Shown one piece after another: positions 8,307 to 17,271 of a stretch of DNA of 64,000 nucleotides (position 1 is the first letter of the stretch; the number at the start of each line of letters is the position of its first letter). Source of the stretch: Marinobacter xestospongiae (GTDB taxonomy: Bacteria > Pseudomonadota > Gammaproteobacteria > Pseudomonadales > Oleiphilaceae); the NCBI RefSeq assembly GCF_023156385.1, contig NZ_JAKZAK010000024.1, forward strand, positions 24,354 through 88,353. The letters are read 5' to 3'. The notes under the pieces were generated by a model. That model was not told the origin of the DNA, ran no database searches, and was given only the letters and a program-made list of their open reading frames with translations. The position numbers were made by a program, and so were the translations under genes.

Positions 8307-8945
8307 TCAGGCCCAGGCCTCCCGCAAACGTTGGTGATTGAGCTGCAACCATTGCAGACCAATGATCGCAGCGGCGTTGTTGATCCGGCCGTCCGCCACC
8401 ATGGCCAGCGCCTCGACCACAGGCACGACATGAACCCGGATGTCCTCATGCTCTGCGGCAATGCCATGGAGCCCGCCCGCACGGGAAGCGTCCACCCGGC
8501 CACAGAACAGGTGAATCATTTCATCGGTGCCGCCGGGGGACACCAGATACTCACAGATTTTTTCCAGTGTCTGGAAGCTAAGGCCAGCCTCTTCATCGCC
8601 TTCGCGCTGGGCCACCTGCTCTGGAGTTTCTCCCACCTCGTTCATGCCCGCCACCAGCTCCAGCAGCCAGGGCGACTGGTCGCGACCGATCACACCAGCA
8701 CGGAACTGCTCCAGCAACACCACCTCGTCCCGCTGGGGATCGTAAGGCAACACGCAGGTGGCATCTCCCCGCAAGAAGAGTTCGCGGGTGAACTGAGGCA
8801 TCCGGCCGCCATCAAAACGGGGATGGCTGAGCCACAGTTTATCCATCCGGAAGAACCCCTGATAGACCGTCTCCCGACGATCCACAGTAACATCCTGCTG
8901 GCCAAACCGGGCGGAGCCGGCACCTTGTTGCTGGGACATGAACAA
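8307..8945 (-). CDS. nudF: NudF, ADP-ribose pyrophosphatase (Nudix)
   Basis: 212-aa Nudix hydrolase that splits ADP-ribose to AMP and ribose 5-phosphate. The Nudix box is G(MNEVG)E(TPEQVAQ)REGDEEAG; the position that is usually hydrophobic (REU) is glycine, while all metal-binding Glu/Arg positions are kept. Family features VTVDRRETVYQGFFRMD at the N-terminus and CEYLVSPGGTDE after the box support NudF over other Nudix members. Start ATG is at 8943-8945; Met3 is an alternative. First gene of the nudF-DUF1249-cpdA-yqiA unit. Confidence 0.92.
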   Translation of the reverse strand: MFMSQQQGAGSARFGQQDVTVDRRETVYQGFFRMDKLWLSHPRFDGGRMPQFTRELFLRGDATCVLPYDPQRDEVVLLEQFRAGVIGRDQSPWLLELVAGMNEVGETPEQVAQREGDEEAGLSFQTLEKICEYLVSPGGTDEMIHLFCGRVDASRAGGLHGIAAEHEDIRVHVVPVVEALAMVADGRINNAAAIIGLQWLQLNHQRLREAWA

Positions 8946-8966
8946 ACCTGTTGAGCGATGGGGACG

Positions 8967-9000
8967 AAAAAGACCGGCCTGGCTTCGCCAGACCGGTCTT
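8967..9000 (-). terminator. Intrinsic terminator of thiC
   Basis: On the minus strand, an AAGACCGG...CCGGTCTT stem with an inner CTGGC/GCCAG stem is followed by TTTTT. It lies about 65 bp after the thiC stop. Confidence 0.85.
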
Positions 9001-9065
9001 GTCTGAAAACAAACGATAGCCGGACCCTGCCCGGCATTGCAAGGCAGGGTCTACACCTTCGTCAG

Positions 9066-10943
9066 CTACACCTTGTCGTAGAGCTTGCTACCCGACGCCC
9101 GGAACTGCTCGGACATTTCCTGCATTCCCACGTCCACCGCCTCAGCCTCAGCGACGCCCTTCTCAGCAGCGTAGTCCCGGACCTCCTGAGAGATCTTCAT
9201 GGAGCAGAACTTGGGGCCACACATGGAGCAGAAATGCGCCACCTTGGCGGAGTCCTTGGGCAGGGTTTCATCGTGGTAGGCACGGGCGGTGTCCGGGTCA
9301 AGACCGAGGTTGAACTGGTCTTCCCAGCGAAACTCGAAGCGGGCCTTGGACAGCGCATTGTCACGCACCTGGGCACCAGGATGGCCCTTTGCCAGATCGG
9401 CCGCATGGGCAGCGATCTTGTAGGTGATGATGCCGGTCTTGACATCGTCCTTGTTGGGCAGGCCCAGGTGTTCCTTCGGGGTGACGTAGCACAGCATGGC
9501 GCAACCGTACCAGCCGATCATAGCCGCGCCGATACCGGAGGTGATGTGGTCGTAGCCCGGTGCAATGTCGGTGATCAGCGGCCCCAGGGTGTAGAACGGC
9601 GCTTCATCGCAGCACTCCAGCTGCTTGTCCATGTTCTCCTTCACCAGGTGCATGGGCACATGGCCAGGGCCTTCGATCATGACCTGAACGTCGTGCTTCC
9701 AGGCGATCTTGGTCAGCTCACCCAGGGTTTCCAGTTCACCGAACTGAGCCGCGTCGTTGGCATCGGCAATGGAGCCGGGGCGCAGGCCATCACCAAGACT
9801 GAAGGACACATCGTAGGCCTTCATGATCTCGCAGATTTCCTCGAAGTGCTCATACAGGAAGCTTTCCTGATGATGCGCCAGACACCATTTCGCCATGATC
9901 GAGCCGCCCCGGGAAACAATTCCGGTAACCCGGCTGGCGGTCAGCGGTACATGGTGCAGTCGCACGCCGGCATGGATGGTGAAGTAGTCAACGCCCTGCT
10001 CCGCCTGCTCAATCAGGGTGTCGCGGAAGATTTCCCAGGTCAGGTCCTCAGCCACACCGCCCACTTTCTCCAGCGCCTGATAGATCGGCACGGTACCGAT
10101 CGGCACCGGTGAGTTGCGGATGATCCAGTCCCGGGTTTCGTGGATGTTCTTGCCGGTGGACAGGTCCATGATGGTATCCGCGCCCCAGCGAATGCCCCAG
10201 GTCAGCTTCTCCACCTCTTCTTCAATCGAGGAAGTAACGGCGGAGTTGCCGATGTTGCCGTTGATCTTCACCAGGAAGTTGCGGCCGATGATCATCGGCT
10301 CGGTTTCCGGATGGTTGATGTTGGCGGGGATGATGGCGCGTCCACGGGCCACTTCGTCACGGACAAACTCCGGGGTGATTTCCTCCGGCAGCGAAGCCCC
10401 CAAGGGTTGTCCCGGATGCTGGGCTTTCAGCAGGCCTTTTTCCCGGGCCTCCTGCAGCTTCTGGTTCTCGCGGATGGCGATGTATTCCATCTCCGGTGTC
10501 ACGATGCCCTGGCGGGCGTAGTGCATCTGGGTCACGTTCTGGCCGGCCTTGGCCCGCAGCGGCTTGCGCTCGTCCATGAAGCGGAGCGGGTCCAGCTGTG
10601 GGTCCTGCATGCGGCGACGGGTAAAGGCGGAGGTGTAGCCCTCAAGACGCTCGACATCACCACGCTCTTCAATCCAGCCGGCACGCAGTGGCGCCAGGCC
10701 TTTGCGCAGATCGATCGTTGCTTCGGGATCGGTGTAGGGGCCGGAAGTGTCGTAGACCACCACTGGCGGATTGGCTTCGCCACCCATTTCGGTAGGCGTA
10801 TCGGAGACCTCAATCTCCCGCATTGGCACCCGGATGTCGGAACGGCTGCCTTCCACGTAAATCTTGCGGGATTTGGGGAGTGGCTTCACGGCAGCGGAAT
10901 CAACCTTCGCCGAATCACTCAGGTAATCTGGTATCGTCGTCAT
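9066..10943 (-). CDS. thiC: ThiC, phosphomethylpyrimidine synthase
   Basis: 625-aa radical-SAM enzyme that rearranges aminoimidazole ribotide to HMP phosphate for thiamine synthesis. The C-terminal CSMCGPKFC (CX2CX4C) cluster motif is present, with the barrel motifs NINHPETEPMIIG, GNIGNSAV, IHAGVRLHH and MIEGPGHVP. Length and N-terminal ThiC-associated domain are normal. The start is the ATG at 10941-10943 (MTTIPDYLSD); the reading frame continues 20 codons upstream into the leader. It is expressed from a leader with a TPP riboswitch and ends at an intrinsic terminator. It stands alone here; other thi genes are elsewhere. Confidence 0.98.
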   Translation of the reverse strand: MTTIPDYLSDSAKVDSAAVKPLPKSRKIYVEGSRSDIRVPMREIEVSDTPTEMGGEANPPVVVYDTSGPYTDPEATIDLRKGLAPLRAGWIEERGDVERLEGYTSAFTRRRMQDPQLDPLRFMDERKPLRAKAGQNVTQMHYARQGIVTPEMEYIAIRENQKLQEAREKGLLKAQHPGQPLGASLPEEITPEFVRDEVARGRAIIPANINHPETEPMIIGRNFLVKINGNIGNSAVTSSIEEEVEKLTWGIRWGADTIMDLSTGKNIHETRDWIIRNSPVPIGTVPIYQALEKVGGVAEDLTWEIFRDTLIEQAEQGVDYFTIHAGVRLHHVPLTASRVTGIVSRGGSIMAKWCLAHHQESFLYEHFEEICEIMKAYDVSFSLGDGLRPGSIADANDAAQFGELETLGELTKIAWKHDVQVMIEGPGHVPMHLVKENMDKQLECCDEAPFYTLGPLITDIAPGYDHITSGIGAAMIGWYGCAMLCYVTPKEHLGLPNKDDVKTGIITYKIAAHAADLAKGHPGAQVRDNALSKARFEFRWEDQFNLGLDPDTARAYHDETLPKDSAKVAHFCSMCGPKFCSMKISQEVRDYAAEKGVAEAEAVDVGMQEMSEQFRASGSKLYDKV

Positions 10944-11035
10944 CAGAGCGCCCCTGCTTGTGTGATTGTCATTGGGTCGCGTATGACGGCGCCTGCCCGC
11001 CATGGCCGGAGCCCTGGGCAGTGCGAAGATCTTGC

Positions 11036-11127
11036 CTCGAATCCCTACGCCGGTATTAACCGGTTCAGGTCAGCGGGTTCTGCCAAGCAATCTCAGCCAG
11101 CCGTAACTATGGCCAGCACCCCGTCAA
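11036..11127 (-). promoter_or_regulatory. TPP riboswitch (THI element) upstream of thiC
   Basis: Reading the minus strand 5' to 3' from about 11127: GACGGGGTGCTGG, then CTGAGATTGC, AGAACCCGCTGACC and TGAACCGGTTAATACCGGCG ending in TAGGGA. These are the conserved P1/P2 start, the CUGAGA pyrimidine-sensing loop and the ACC..UGAACC-GUUAAUACCGGCGUAGGGA half of the THI box. It ends about 90 bp before the thiC ATG, leaving room for an expression platform that masks the ribosome site. A TTGCAA near 11155-11160 may be the -35 of the promoter. TPP should lower ThiC synthesis. Confidence 0.95.
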
Positions 11128-11294
11128 GACGCGATATTTTGTAGCGGTACACCCTTGCAAGAGTGCCCGCTGCAAGTGTAGAGATCATCCCCAATATTGT
11201 CCATAATGACCGCGCCTGCCCGTTCAGGACCCACTGTAAGGATTTGAGCTTTCAACAGATTTGGCCGGGCGTTGATAATGATTCAGGAGATGAC

Positions 11295-12659
11295 ATGAAA
11301 AAACGACTGCTCTCGGGACTGATCGGCCTGCTGGTGGCGCAGCCGGCACTGTCCGTGGATCTGATGGAGACGTACCAGAAGGCTCTGTCCTACGATTCCG
11401 GCATCGCCGCCGCCCGAGCCACCTACGAGGCCCAACAGGCCAACGTGGATGTCAGCCAGAGTACCCTGCTGCCACAGATTGGCGCTTTTGGCTCCGCAGG
11501 TTACACCGACCAGGACGGTCCCAACGTCGATAACGGCTCCCGTACCCTGTCCTACGGTGTGCAACTGACCCAGCCGGTGTTCCGGGCCGACAACTGGTAC
11601 CGCTACGATGCCAGCCAGTTCCAGAGCGAATCGGCCCGTGCCCAGTACAATCTGGCGCAGCAGCAACTGATGCTGGATGTGGCCACCGCGTATTTCAATG
11701 TCCTGCGGGCTACCGACAACCTGACCACAACCCGGGCCGCCGAAACCGCCATCCAGCGCCAGTACGAGCAAGCCCAGGAACGCTTCGATGTTGGCCTGAT
11801 TGCCATCACCGAAGTCTATGAAGCCCGCGCCAGCTACGACACCGCCAAGAGCACCCGCATCGCCGCTGAGAGCAACGTCGACATTGCCCGTGAGCAACTG
11901 GCCCGTCTCACCGGTGAATTCACCGAAGACCTGGAGAATCTGGAACAGACCTTCCCGCTGAATCGGCCGCAGCCAGGCAACCCCACCGATTGGGAAAGTA
12001 CCGCACTGGAGCAGAACTGGCGCATCCAGTCAGCCCAGTACGACCTTGATGCCAGCGAGTCAACGCTGAAGACCGCCAAAGCCGGCCACTACCCGACGGT
12101 CAATCTGGAAGCAGCCTATGGCGATGCCGATGTGGACGGCGCCATGACACCCCAGCGTGACGGCTCCACCACCGAGTCCTCCATCAGCCTGACTGTGAAC
12201 GTACCCCTGTACATGGGCGGTGGCACCGAGGCCGGCGTGCGGCAGCAGCGCTCGCTGGTGGAAGTGGCCCAGAAAAGCCTGGAAACCGTGCGGCGGGATG
12301 TACGGGTGAATACCCGCAGCCTGTTCCGTACCGTCAACACCAACATCGAGTCCGCCGCTGCGCTGGAGCAGAGCATTGTCTCCCGGCGCAGTGCCCTGGA
12401 CGCGACCCGGGCCGGTTACGAGGTCGGCACCCGTAACATCGTCGAGGTGCTGGATGCCGAGCGCGCCTACTACGTAGCCCTGCGTGACTATGCCAACGCT
12501 CGCTACGACTACGTCATCAACTCCCTGAGCCTCAAGCAGGCCGCCGGTACTTTGAGCCCACAGGATCTGATGGACCTCAATAACTGGCTCAGTGCCACCG
12601 CCCCCGGCATTGAGGCCCTCGCCAACGACGACAAAACCCACGACCCGATGGCGCAGTAA
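11295..12659 (+). CDS. tolC: TolC family outer membrane channel
   Basis: 454-aa outer membrane efflux protein with an N-terminal signal peptide (MKKRLLSGLIGLLVAQPALS, cleaved near residue 22). It forms the trimeric exit duct for RND, MFS and type I export systems. Typical features: two repeats rich in alpha-helical heptads, ETYQKALSYDSGIAAARATYEA at the start, GLIAITEVYEARASYD in repeat one and EVGTRNIVEVLDAERAYY in repeat two. The start is the ATG at 11295 after AGGAG; an upstream in-frame extension of 44 codons lacks any signal. It is divergent from thiC and ends at a shared terminator. Equivalent to E. coli TolC by type; no partner pump lies next to it. Confidence 0.92.
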   Translation: MKKRLLSGLIGLLVAQPALSVDLMETYQKALSYDSGIAAARATYEAQQANVDVSQSTLLPQIGAFGSAGYTDQDGPNVDNGSRTLSYGVQLTQPVFRADNWYRYDASQFQSESARAQYNLAQQQLMLDVATAYFNVLRATDNLTTTRAAETAIQRQYEQAQERFDVGLIAITEVYEARASYDTAKSTRIAAESNVDIAREQLARLTGEFTEDLENLEQTFPLNRPQPGNPTDWESTALEQNWRIQSAQYDLDASESTLKTAKAGHYPTVNLEAAYGDADVDGAMTPQRDGSTTESSISLTVNVPLYMGGGTEAGVRQQRSLVEVAQKSLETVRRDVRVNTRSLFRTVNTNIESAAALEQSIVSRRSALDATRAGYEVGTRNIVEVLDAERAYYVALRDYANARYDYVINSLSLKQAAGTLSPQDLMDLNNWLSATAPGIEALANDDKTHDPMAQ

Positions 12660-12691
12660 GCTCTACCCGAAAACAGTAAGCTCTGCGCAAC

Positions 12692-12722
12692 AAAAAGGGA
12701 TGCTCTCGGGCATCCCTTTTCT
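12692..12722. terminator. Bidirectional terminator between tolC and waaA
   Basis: AAAAGGGATG and CATCCCTTTT arms with an 8-bp loop, flanked by A-run and T-run, so it can work for tolC (+) and for waaA (-), which converge here. Confidence 0.88.
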
Positions 12723-12776
12723 GTTCTTTGCAAAGCCCAGCAGGCGTCAACGCATCCCACGCCACCCGCAAGCCAC

Positions 12777-14057
12777 TCAGGCCGCCCCGGCTCCCTCCTC
12801 CTGGGCGCGGCTGATAATGCCATCCACCACCCGGTTCAACGCCCCCCGGTTGGCATCCACCACCGCCAGCGCATTGCGGCCCGCCAGCTGCGCGGTCGCC
12901 GGCTCCCGAATGAATTCGGCCAACCGCTGGTGCAACGCCTCGCTGTCTGCCACTACAGACACACCTGCGCCCTGTTGCAGATGGCCATAAATCGTCTCGA
13001 AGTTGAACACATGGGGCCCGGACAAAACCGGGATGCCCCAGGCAGCCGGCTCCAGCGGATTATGCCCACCCCGTTCGATCAGCGATCCGCCCACGAAAGC
13101 CAGATCAGCCGCACCATACAGCATCAGCAGTTCCCCCATGGTGTCACCGAGGTAGACCTGGACACCCGAGCCGTCATCGTTCCTGGAACGGCGCGCCAGC
13201 GTCAGCCCCTGGCTCTGGATCAGTCGGGCAACCGACTCAAAACGCTCGGGATGGCGGGGCACAATCACCAGCAGCGCCTTGGGAACGTCCTCCAACAACC
13301 GCTGATGTGCGGCCAGGATCTGCTGATCCTCGCCATCGTGGGTGCTGGCGGCAATCCACATCGGCCGATCCTCACCGAGCCGGGTTCGCAGGGCTCGGGC
13401 CTGTTGTCGAACCGCATCGGTGATATCCACATCAAACTTGATGCTGCCGGTGACCGACACCGTTTCCGGCTTGGCGCCGATGCGCAGGAACCGGTCCGCA
13501 TCGTCCTGCGCCTGGGCCGCGATCCAGCGGATGCTGGCCAGCAGCGGCGTCACCAGCGAGCCGATCTTGGCGTAGCCCCTGGCCGAACGCTCCGACAGGC
13601 GGGCATTGATCAGGAAAATCGGCACTTGCCGCCGACGGGTCAGGGCAATCATGTTGGGCCACAGCTCGGTTTCCATGATCACCAGCGCGCGGGGATTGAT
13701 GCGGTCGACAAAACGTCGCACCGAACCTGGCGTGTCGTAGGGGGAATAGGCGTACTTGACCTGGTCGCCGAAGATGGCCTGGGCCCGCTCAAGGCCGGTG
13801 ACCGTCATTGCCGTCATCAGGATGGTGGCATCGGGATTACGCCGTAACAGCGTCTTCACCAACGGCGCCGCAGCGATGGTTTCGCCGACAGACACCGCAT
13901 GAACCCAGATCACCGGCTCCCGGAACCGCTGCACCAGGCCAACCCGCTGCAACCAGTGCCGCCGGATCTTGGGGTTGTCACGCCCACTCCACCACAGCCT
14001 CACCAGCACAAATGGCAGGGCCAGGCGAAAAACCAGGGAGTAGAAAAAGTGCAGCAT
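12777..14057 (-). CDS. waaA: WaaA, 3-deoxy-D-manno-octulosonic acid transferase
   Basis: 426-aa inner-membrane glycosyltransferase (GT30) that adds Kdo from CMP-Kdo to lipid IVA. N-terminal membrane anchor LHFFYSLVFRLALPFVLVRLWW; VGLVQRF and WVHAVSVGETIAAAPLV carry the acceptor-side motif with the conserved Glu; C-terminal FVGGSLIERGGHNPLEPAA is the CMP-Kdo site. Start at ATG 14055-14057 behind AGGACAGGA. It is convergent with tolC and divergent from the first LPS operon. Number of Kdo residues transferred cannot be told; the presence of kdkA nearby fits a mono-Kdo, phosphorylated inner core. Confidence 0.96.
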   Translation of the reverse strand: MLHFFYSLVFRLALPFVLVRLWWSGRDNPKIRRHWLQRVGLVQRFREPVIWVHAVSVGETIAAAPLVKTLLRRNPDATILMTAMTVTGLERAQAIFGDQVKYAYSPYDTPGSVRRFVDRINPRALVIMETELWPNMIALTRRRQVPIFLINARLSERSARGYAKIGSLVTPLLASIRWIAAQAQDDADRFLRIGAKPETVSVTGSIKFDVDITDAVRQQARALRTRLGEDRPMWIAASTHDGEDQQILAAHQRLLEDVPKALLVIVPRHPERFESVARLIQSQGLTLARRSRNDDGSGVQVYLGDTMGELLMLYGAADLAFVGGSLIERGGHNPLEPAAWGIPVLSGPHVFNFETIYGHLQQGAGVSVVADSEALHQRLAEFIREPATAQLAGRNALAVVDANRGALNRVVDGIISRAQEEGAGAA

Positions 14058-14109
14058 GTTGATCCTGTCCTGAAAGGCCAGCCTGGACGATAACCGGCAA
14101 AATGGGCGT

Positions 14110-14148
14110 TCACAGCCCGGGCATTCTACCGGAATGGCCGGGCTGTGA
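14110..14148. repeat. Long hairpin (17-bp arms, 16 matched) between waaA and lpxL-like gene
   Basis: TCACAGCCCGGGCATTC (14110-14126), a 5-bp loop, then GAATGGCCGGGCTGTGA (14132-14148); only one arm position is unpaired. It lies 53 bp upstream of the waaA ATG and 124 bp upstream of the acyltransferase. No T-run follows, so not a classic terminator. Confidence 0.65.
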
Positions 14149-14271
14149 CCCGCCCTGCCCCGGTCCATCATAAAGAACCGGACTTGCCTCACATCACTCG
14201 AGAAGCGTTTGACTGTAGCCAATAACGGCGACCCTGTTAGAATTCCGGCCAACCCTGTTATGAGCCGAACT

Positions 14272-15225
14272 ATGACAGCCAGACGCCAAAAGAAAATCCG
14301 CGACACCCGTTACAGCCACTACCTGTCACCCCGCTGGTGGCCCACCTGGGCACTCGTGGGACTGATCTGGCTGGCGGCACAGCTGCCCATCAGTTGGCAG
14401 TGGCAACTAGGCAGGGCGCTGGGCGAAATCGCCTATCGGCTGCTTCCCCGTCGTCGCCACATCACTGAAACCAACATTCGCCTGTGTTTTCCGGAGCTGT
14501 CGGCGGAGCAGCAGCAAGCGCTGGTAAGGAAGAGCTTCCATTCAAACGGCATTGGCATCATGGAGATTGGCTTGGCCTGGTTCCGCAATCCGGAACGCTT
14601 CCGCGCCATCACCCGGGTCCACGGCCTGGAACACGTTGAGACCGCGCTGGCCCGGGGCCAGGGAATCCTGCTACTGGGCGGCCACTACAGCACGCTCGAT
14701 CTTGGCGGCAGTCTGGTGTCGCTGTTCATCGATGCCGACGTCATGCAGCGGGACCACAACAACCCACTGATGAACGCGGTGATGACCCGGGCCCGGGAGC
14801 GCCGCTACGGCGTTGCTCTCGGCGCCAAGGACCTGCGGGGACTGCTGAAACGGCTGAAGCAAAATCGCATTGTCTGGTACGCCACAGATCAGGACTATGG
14901 TCGCAAGGGCATAGTGTTTGCACCGTTTTTTGACGTCCCCGCCGGCACCATCACCGCCACGTCCCGCATTGCCGAACGCAGTGGCTGCACCGTGCTGCCT
15001 TTCAGCCACTTTCGGCGCGACAGTGAGGTCGGTTACGACATCTATTTTCATCCACCGCTGGCGAACTTCCCGTCCGGTGACGACCTCGCCGACGCCTCCC
15101 TCGCCAACCTCACCATTGAGCGGGAAATCCGGCGTTTTCCGGACCAGTACCTGTGGATGCATCGCCGCTTCAAGACCCGGCCATCGCCGAATGACCCCGA
15201 CCTGTACCGGGAAACCGCACAATGA
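14272..15225 (+). CDS. LpxL/HtrB-type lipid A acyltransferase
   Basis: 317-aa inner-membrane acyl-ACP-dependent acyltransferase that adds a secondary acyl chain to Kdo-lipid A. N-terminal membrane segment WWPTWALVGLIWLAAQLPI; catalytic HX4D motif is HYSTLD in LLLGGHYSTLDLGG; further family blocks QRDHNNPLMN, YATDQDYGRKGIVFAPFF and WMHRRFKTRP. Start at ATG 14272; ATG 14260 would add four residues. It overlaps the ELM1-family gene by ATGA, so the two are translationally coupled. LpxL and LpxM cannot be told apart safely from the sequence. Confidence 0.88.
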   Translation: MTARRQKKIRDTRYSHYLSPRWWPTWALVGLIWLAAQLPISWQWQLGRALGEIAYRLLPRRRHITETNIRLCFPELSAEQQQALVRKSFHSNGIGIMEIGLAWFRNPERFRAITRVHGLEHVETALARGQGILLLGGHYSTLDLGGSLVSLFIDADVMQRDHNNPLMNAVMTRARERRYGVALGAKDLRGLLKRLKQNRIVWYATDQDYGRKGIVFAPFFDVPAGTITATSRIAERSGCTVLPFSHFRRDSEVGYDIYFHPPLANFPSGDDLADASLANLTIEREIRRFPDQYLWMHRRFKTRPSPNDPDLYRETAQ

Positions 15226-16160
15226 CCACCGCAGCCACCGCCAAAACGCCGGTGGTCTGGCTGCTGACCGACGGCAAACCCGGCCACCGCAATCAGCTGC
15301 GGGGACTGGCCAGCCGACTGCAGGTGTTGCTGGGCGCGAGCCTCTACTGGCTGTCGACTCCCGAGATCGCAGTGAGTTTCTGGCAGGCCCTGAGAGCACG
15401 GGCTCCGGACATTGACGCCCCCAGCCCGCACCTGATCCTGGCGGCGGGCTCCGGTACCCACCGCCTGCTGCTAGCGCTGCGGCGACAACCGGGATGCCGC
15501 ACGGTGGTGCTGATGAAGCCGGCGTTCCCACGACGCTGGGTCGACGCCATGATCCTGCCCCAGCACGACCGGGTACCCGCCAGTAAACGGGTATTCACCA
15601 CCCTTGGCGCGCTCAACGCCATAACCCCCCTGGGCCAGCTTACCGGCAAACCCGAAGCGCTGCTGTTGATTGGCGGCCCATCGAAACACTTTGTGTGGGA
15701 CAGCGACACCATTCTCGACCAGGTCCGCACCCTTATACAGCGCTACCCGGACTGGCGCTGGACCCTGGCCAACTCCCGTCGTACTCCGGCACCGCTGAGC
15801 CATGCCCTGAACGCGCTGGAAGACGTTCACATCACCTGGGTCGACCACCAACAGACAGATGCTGACTGGGTGCCTCAACAACTGGCCCGTTCGCGGGCGG
15901 TCTGGGTCACCCCGGACAGCAACTCCATGGTGTTCGAAGCCTTGACCGCGGGGGTGCCAACCGGGCTGTTCTCCTTGACGGCAAAGCCGGGCAGCCGCCT
16001 GGCAGCCGGCCTCGGTGCCCTGGTGACAGATGGTTATGTTACGCTCTGGGACCAGCAGGCAACGCTGATGTCATCTTCCCCCCGGCGCCCACCGCCCCTG
16101 TGGGAAGCCGATCGCGCCGCACGCTGGTTGATCCAGGAGGTTCTCGGGAGTCAACTATGA
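15222..16160 (+). CDS. ELM1/GtrOC1-like family protein (DUF1022)
   Basis: 312 aa of the mitochondrial fission ELM1 family, which despite the name is common in Proteobacteria and sits in LPS gene clusters. Visible features are VVWLLTDGKPGHRNQLRGL at the N-terminus, LLLIGGPSKHFVWD in the middle, and VTPDSNSMVFEALTAGVPTGLF, which looks like the donor-sugar region of GT-B glycosyltransferases. It overlaps the acyltransferase before it (ATGA) and the GT4 gene after it (ATGA). A role in LPS sugar transfer or processing is inferred from context and the GT-B-like C-terminal half; the reaction is unknown. Confidence 0.78.
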   Translation: MTTAATAKTPVVWLLTDGKPGHRNQLRGLASRLQVLLGASLYWLSTPEIAVSFWQALRARAPDIDAPSPHLILAAGSGTHRLLLALRRQPGCRTVVLMKPAFPRRWVDAMILPQHDRVPASKRVFTTLGALNAITPLGQLTGKPEALLLIGGPSKHFVWDSDTILDQVRTLIQRYPDWRWTLANSRRTPAPLSHALNALEDVHITWVDHQQTDADWVPQQLARSRAVWVTPDSNSMVFEALTAGVPTGLFSLTAKPGSRLAAGLGALVTDGYVTLWDQQATLMSSSPRRPPPLWEADRAARWLIQEVLGSQL

Positions 16161-17269
16161 GAGTTCTGCAGGTATTGCCGGCACTGGAAAGTGGCGGCGT
16201 GGAACGGGGTACCGTGGAGTTCGCTGCCGAGCTGGTGCGCCAGGGGCACGAATCCCTCGTGCTGTCCGCCGGCGGTCCGCTGGTGGAGCTGCTGCATCGC
16301 CAGGGTTCCCGGCACATCACCATGCCAGTACATCGCAAGTCACTGGCCTCTTTCGGTCAGATTCGGCCAGTACGCCAATTGCTGAAAGAGCTGCAGCCGG
16401 ACATTGTCCACGTCCGTTCCCGAATGCCGGCCTGGATCGTCCGGCTGGCCTGGAAAGGCCTGCCTGCCGACCAGCGTCCGGCACTGGTGTCGACCTTTCA
16501 CGGCATGTACTCGATCAACCCCTACTCCGCCATCATGGCCAAGGCCGACCACATCATTGCGGTGTCCGAGTGCGTGCGGGACTACGTCCTAAACCACTAC
16601 CCGGTGGACCCGGCCAAACTGACGGTGATCCAGCGCGGAGTCGATGTGGATGCGTTCAGCGGCCCCACACCTGACCCACAATGGCAACAACGCTTCTTCC
16701 AGACCTACCCTCACCTGGTGGGTAAACAGCTGATTTTGATGCCAGGGCGGATCTCCCGCTGGAAAGGCCAGCTGCTGTTCCTCGATGTCATCGCTGACCT
16801 GGTGCGCCGGGACAGCCGTTTCCACGGCGTTATCGTGGGCGGCCCGGAGGCCGGCAAGCAACGGTTTATGCGGGAACTGGAAACCCACTGCACTGAGCTC
16901 GGGCTGGACAGTGACATCAGTTTCCTGGGGCAGCGCTCCGATATTGCCGAGCTCTATCGCATTGCCACCCTGGTCTGTCACATGTCCACCAAACCGGAGC
17001 CCTTCGGCCGCACGGTCACCGAGGCGCTGGCCGCCGGTACGCCGGTGGTTGCCTTTGATCGCGGCGGCGCAGCGGAAACCCTGAAAGCCTGCTTCCCGGA
17101 CGGTCTGGTACCGCCGGACGACCTGCGCAGCTTTGCCGAGCGGGCCATGGCACTGGCACAACGGACGTCCCACAGTATCCAGCTCCCGGAACGGTTTCGA
17201 CTATCGGCGCAAACCTCGACCACAATCGCTATCTATCAGCAACTGCTGGCAAGCCAGCGCGGTCGCTGA
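16157..17269 (+). CDS. Glycosyltransferase family 4, LPS core
   Basis: 370-aa GT-B retaining glycosyltransferase. The N-terminal acceptor domain starts VLQVLPALESGGVERGTVE; the donor domain contains MPGRISRWKGQ and the EX7E motif EPFGRTVTE. Cytoplasmic, acting on nascent core at the inner membrane. The ATG at 16157 overlaps the previous stop by ATGA; an in-frame extension into the upstream gene is rejected. The next GT4 starts 2 bp after it. The sugar and linkage are not readable from sequence. Confidence 0.88.
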   Translation: MRVLQVLPALESGGVERGTVEFAAELVRQGHESLVLSAGGPLVELLHRQGSRHITMPVHRKSLASFGQIRPVRQLLKELQPDIVHVRSRMPAWIVRLAWKGLPADQRPALVSTFHGMYSINPYSAIMAKADHIIAVSECVRDYVLNHYPVDPAKLTVIQRGVDVDAFSGPTPDPQWQQRFFQTYPHLVGKQLILMPGRISRWKGQLLFLDVIADLVRRDSRFHGVIVGGPEAGKQRFMRELETHCTELGLDSDISFLGQRSDIAELYRIATLVCHMSTKPEPFGRTVTEALAAGTPVVAFDRGGAAETLKACFPDGLVPPDDLRSFAERAMALAQRTSHSIQLPERFRLSAQTSTTIAIYQQLLASQRGR

Positions 17270-17271
17270 CC

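Noticed and set aside
8958..10112. Long open frame antisense to thiC
   Set aside because: Shadow of thiC; composition (His/Gln/Val rich) is typical of an antisense frame.
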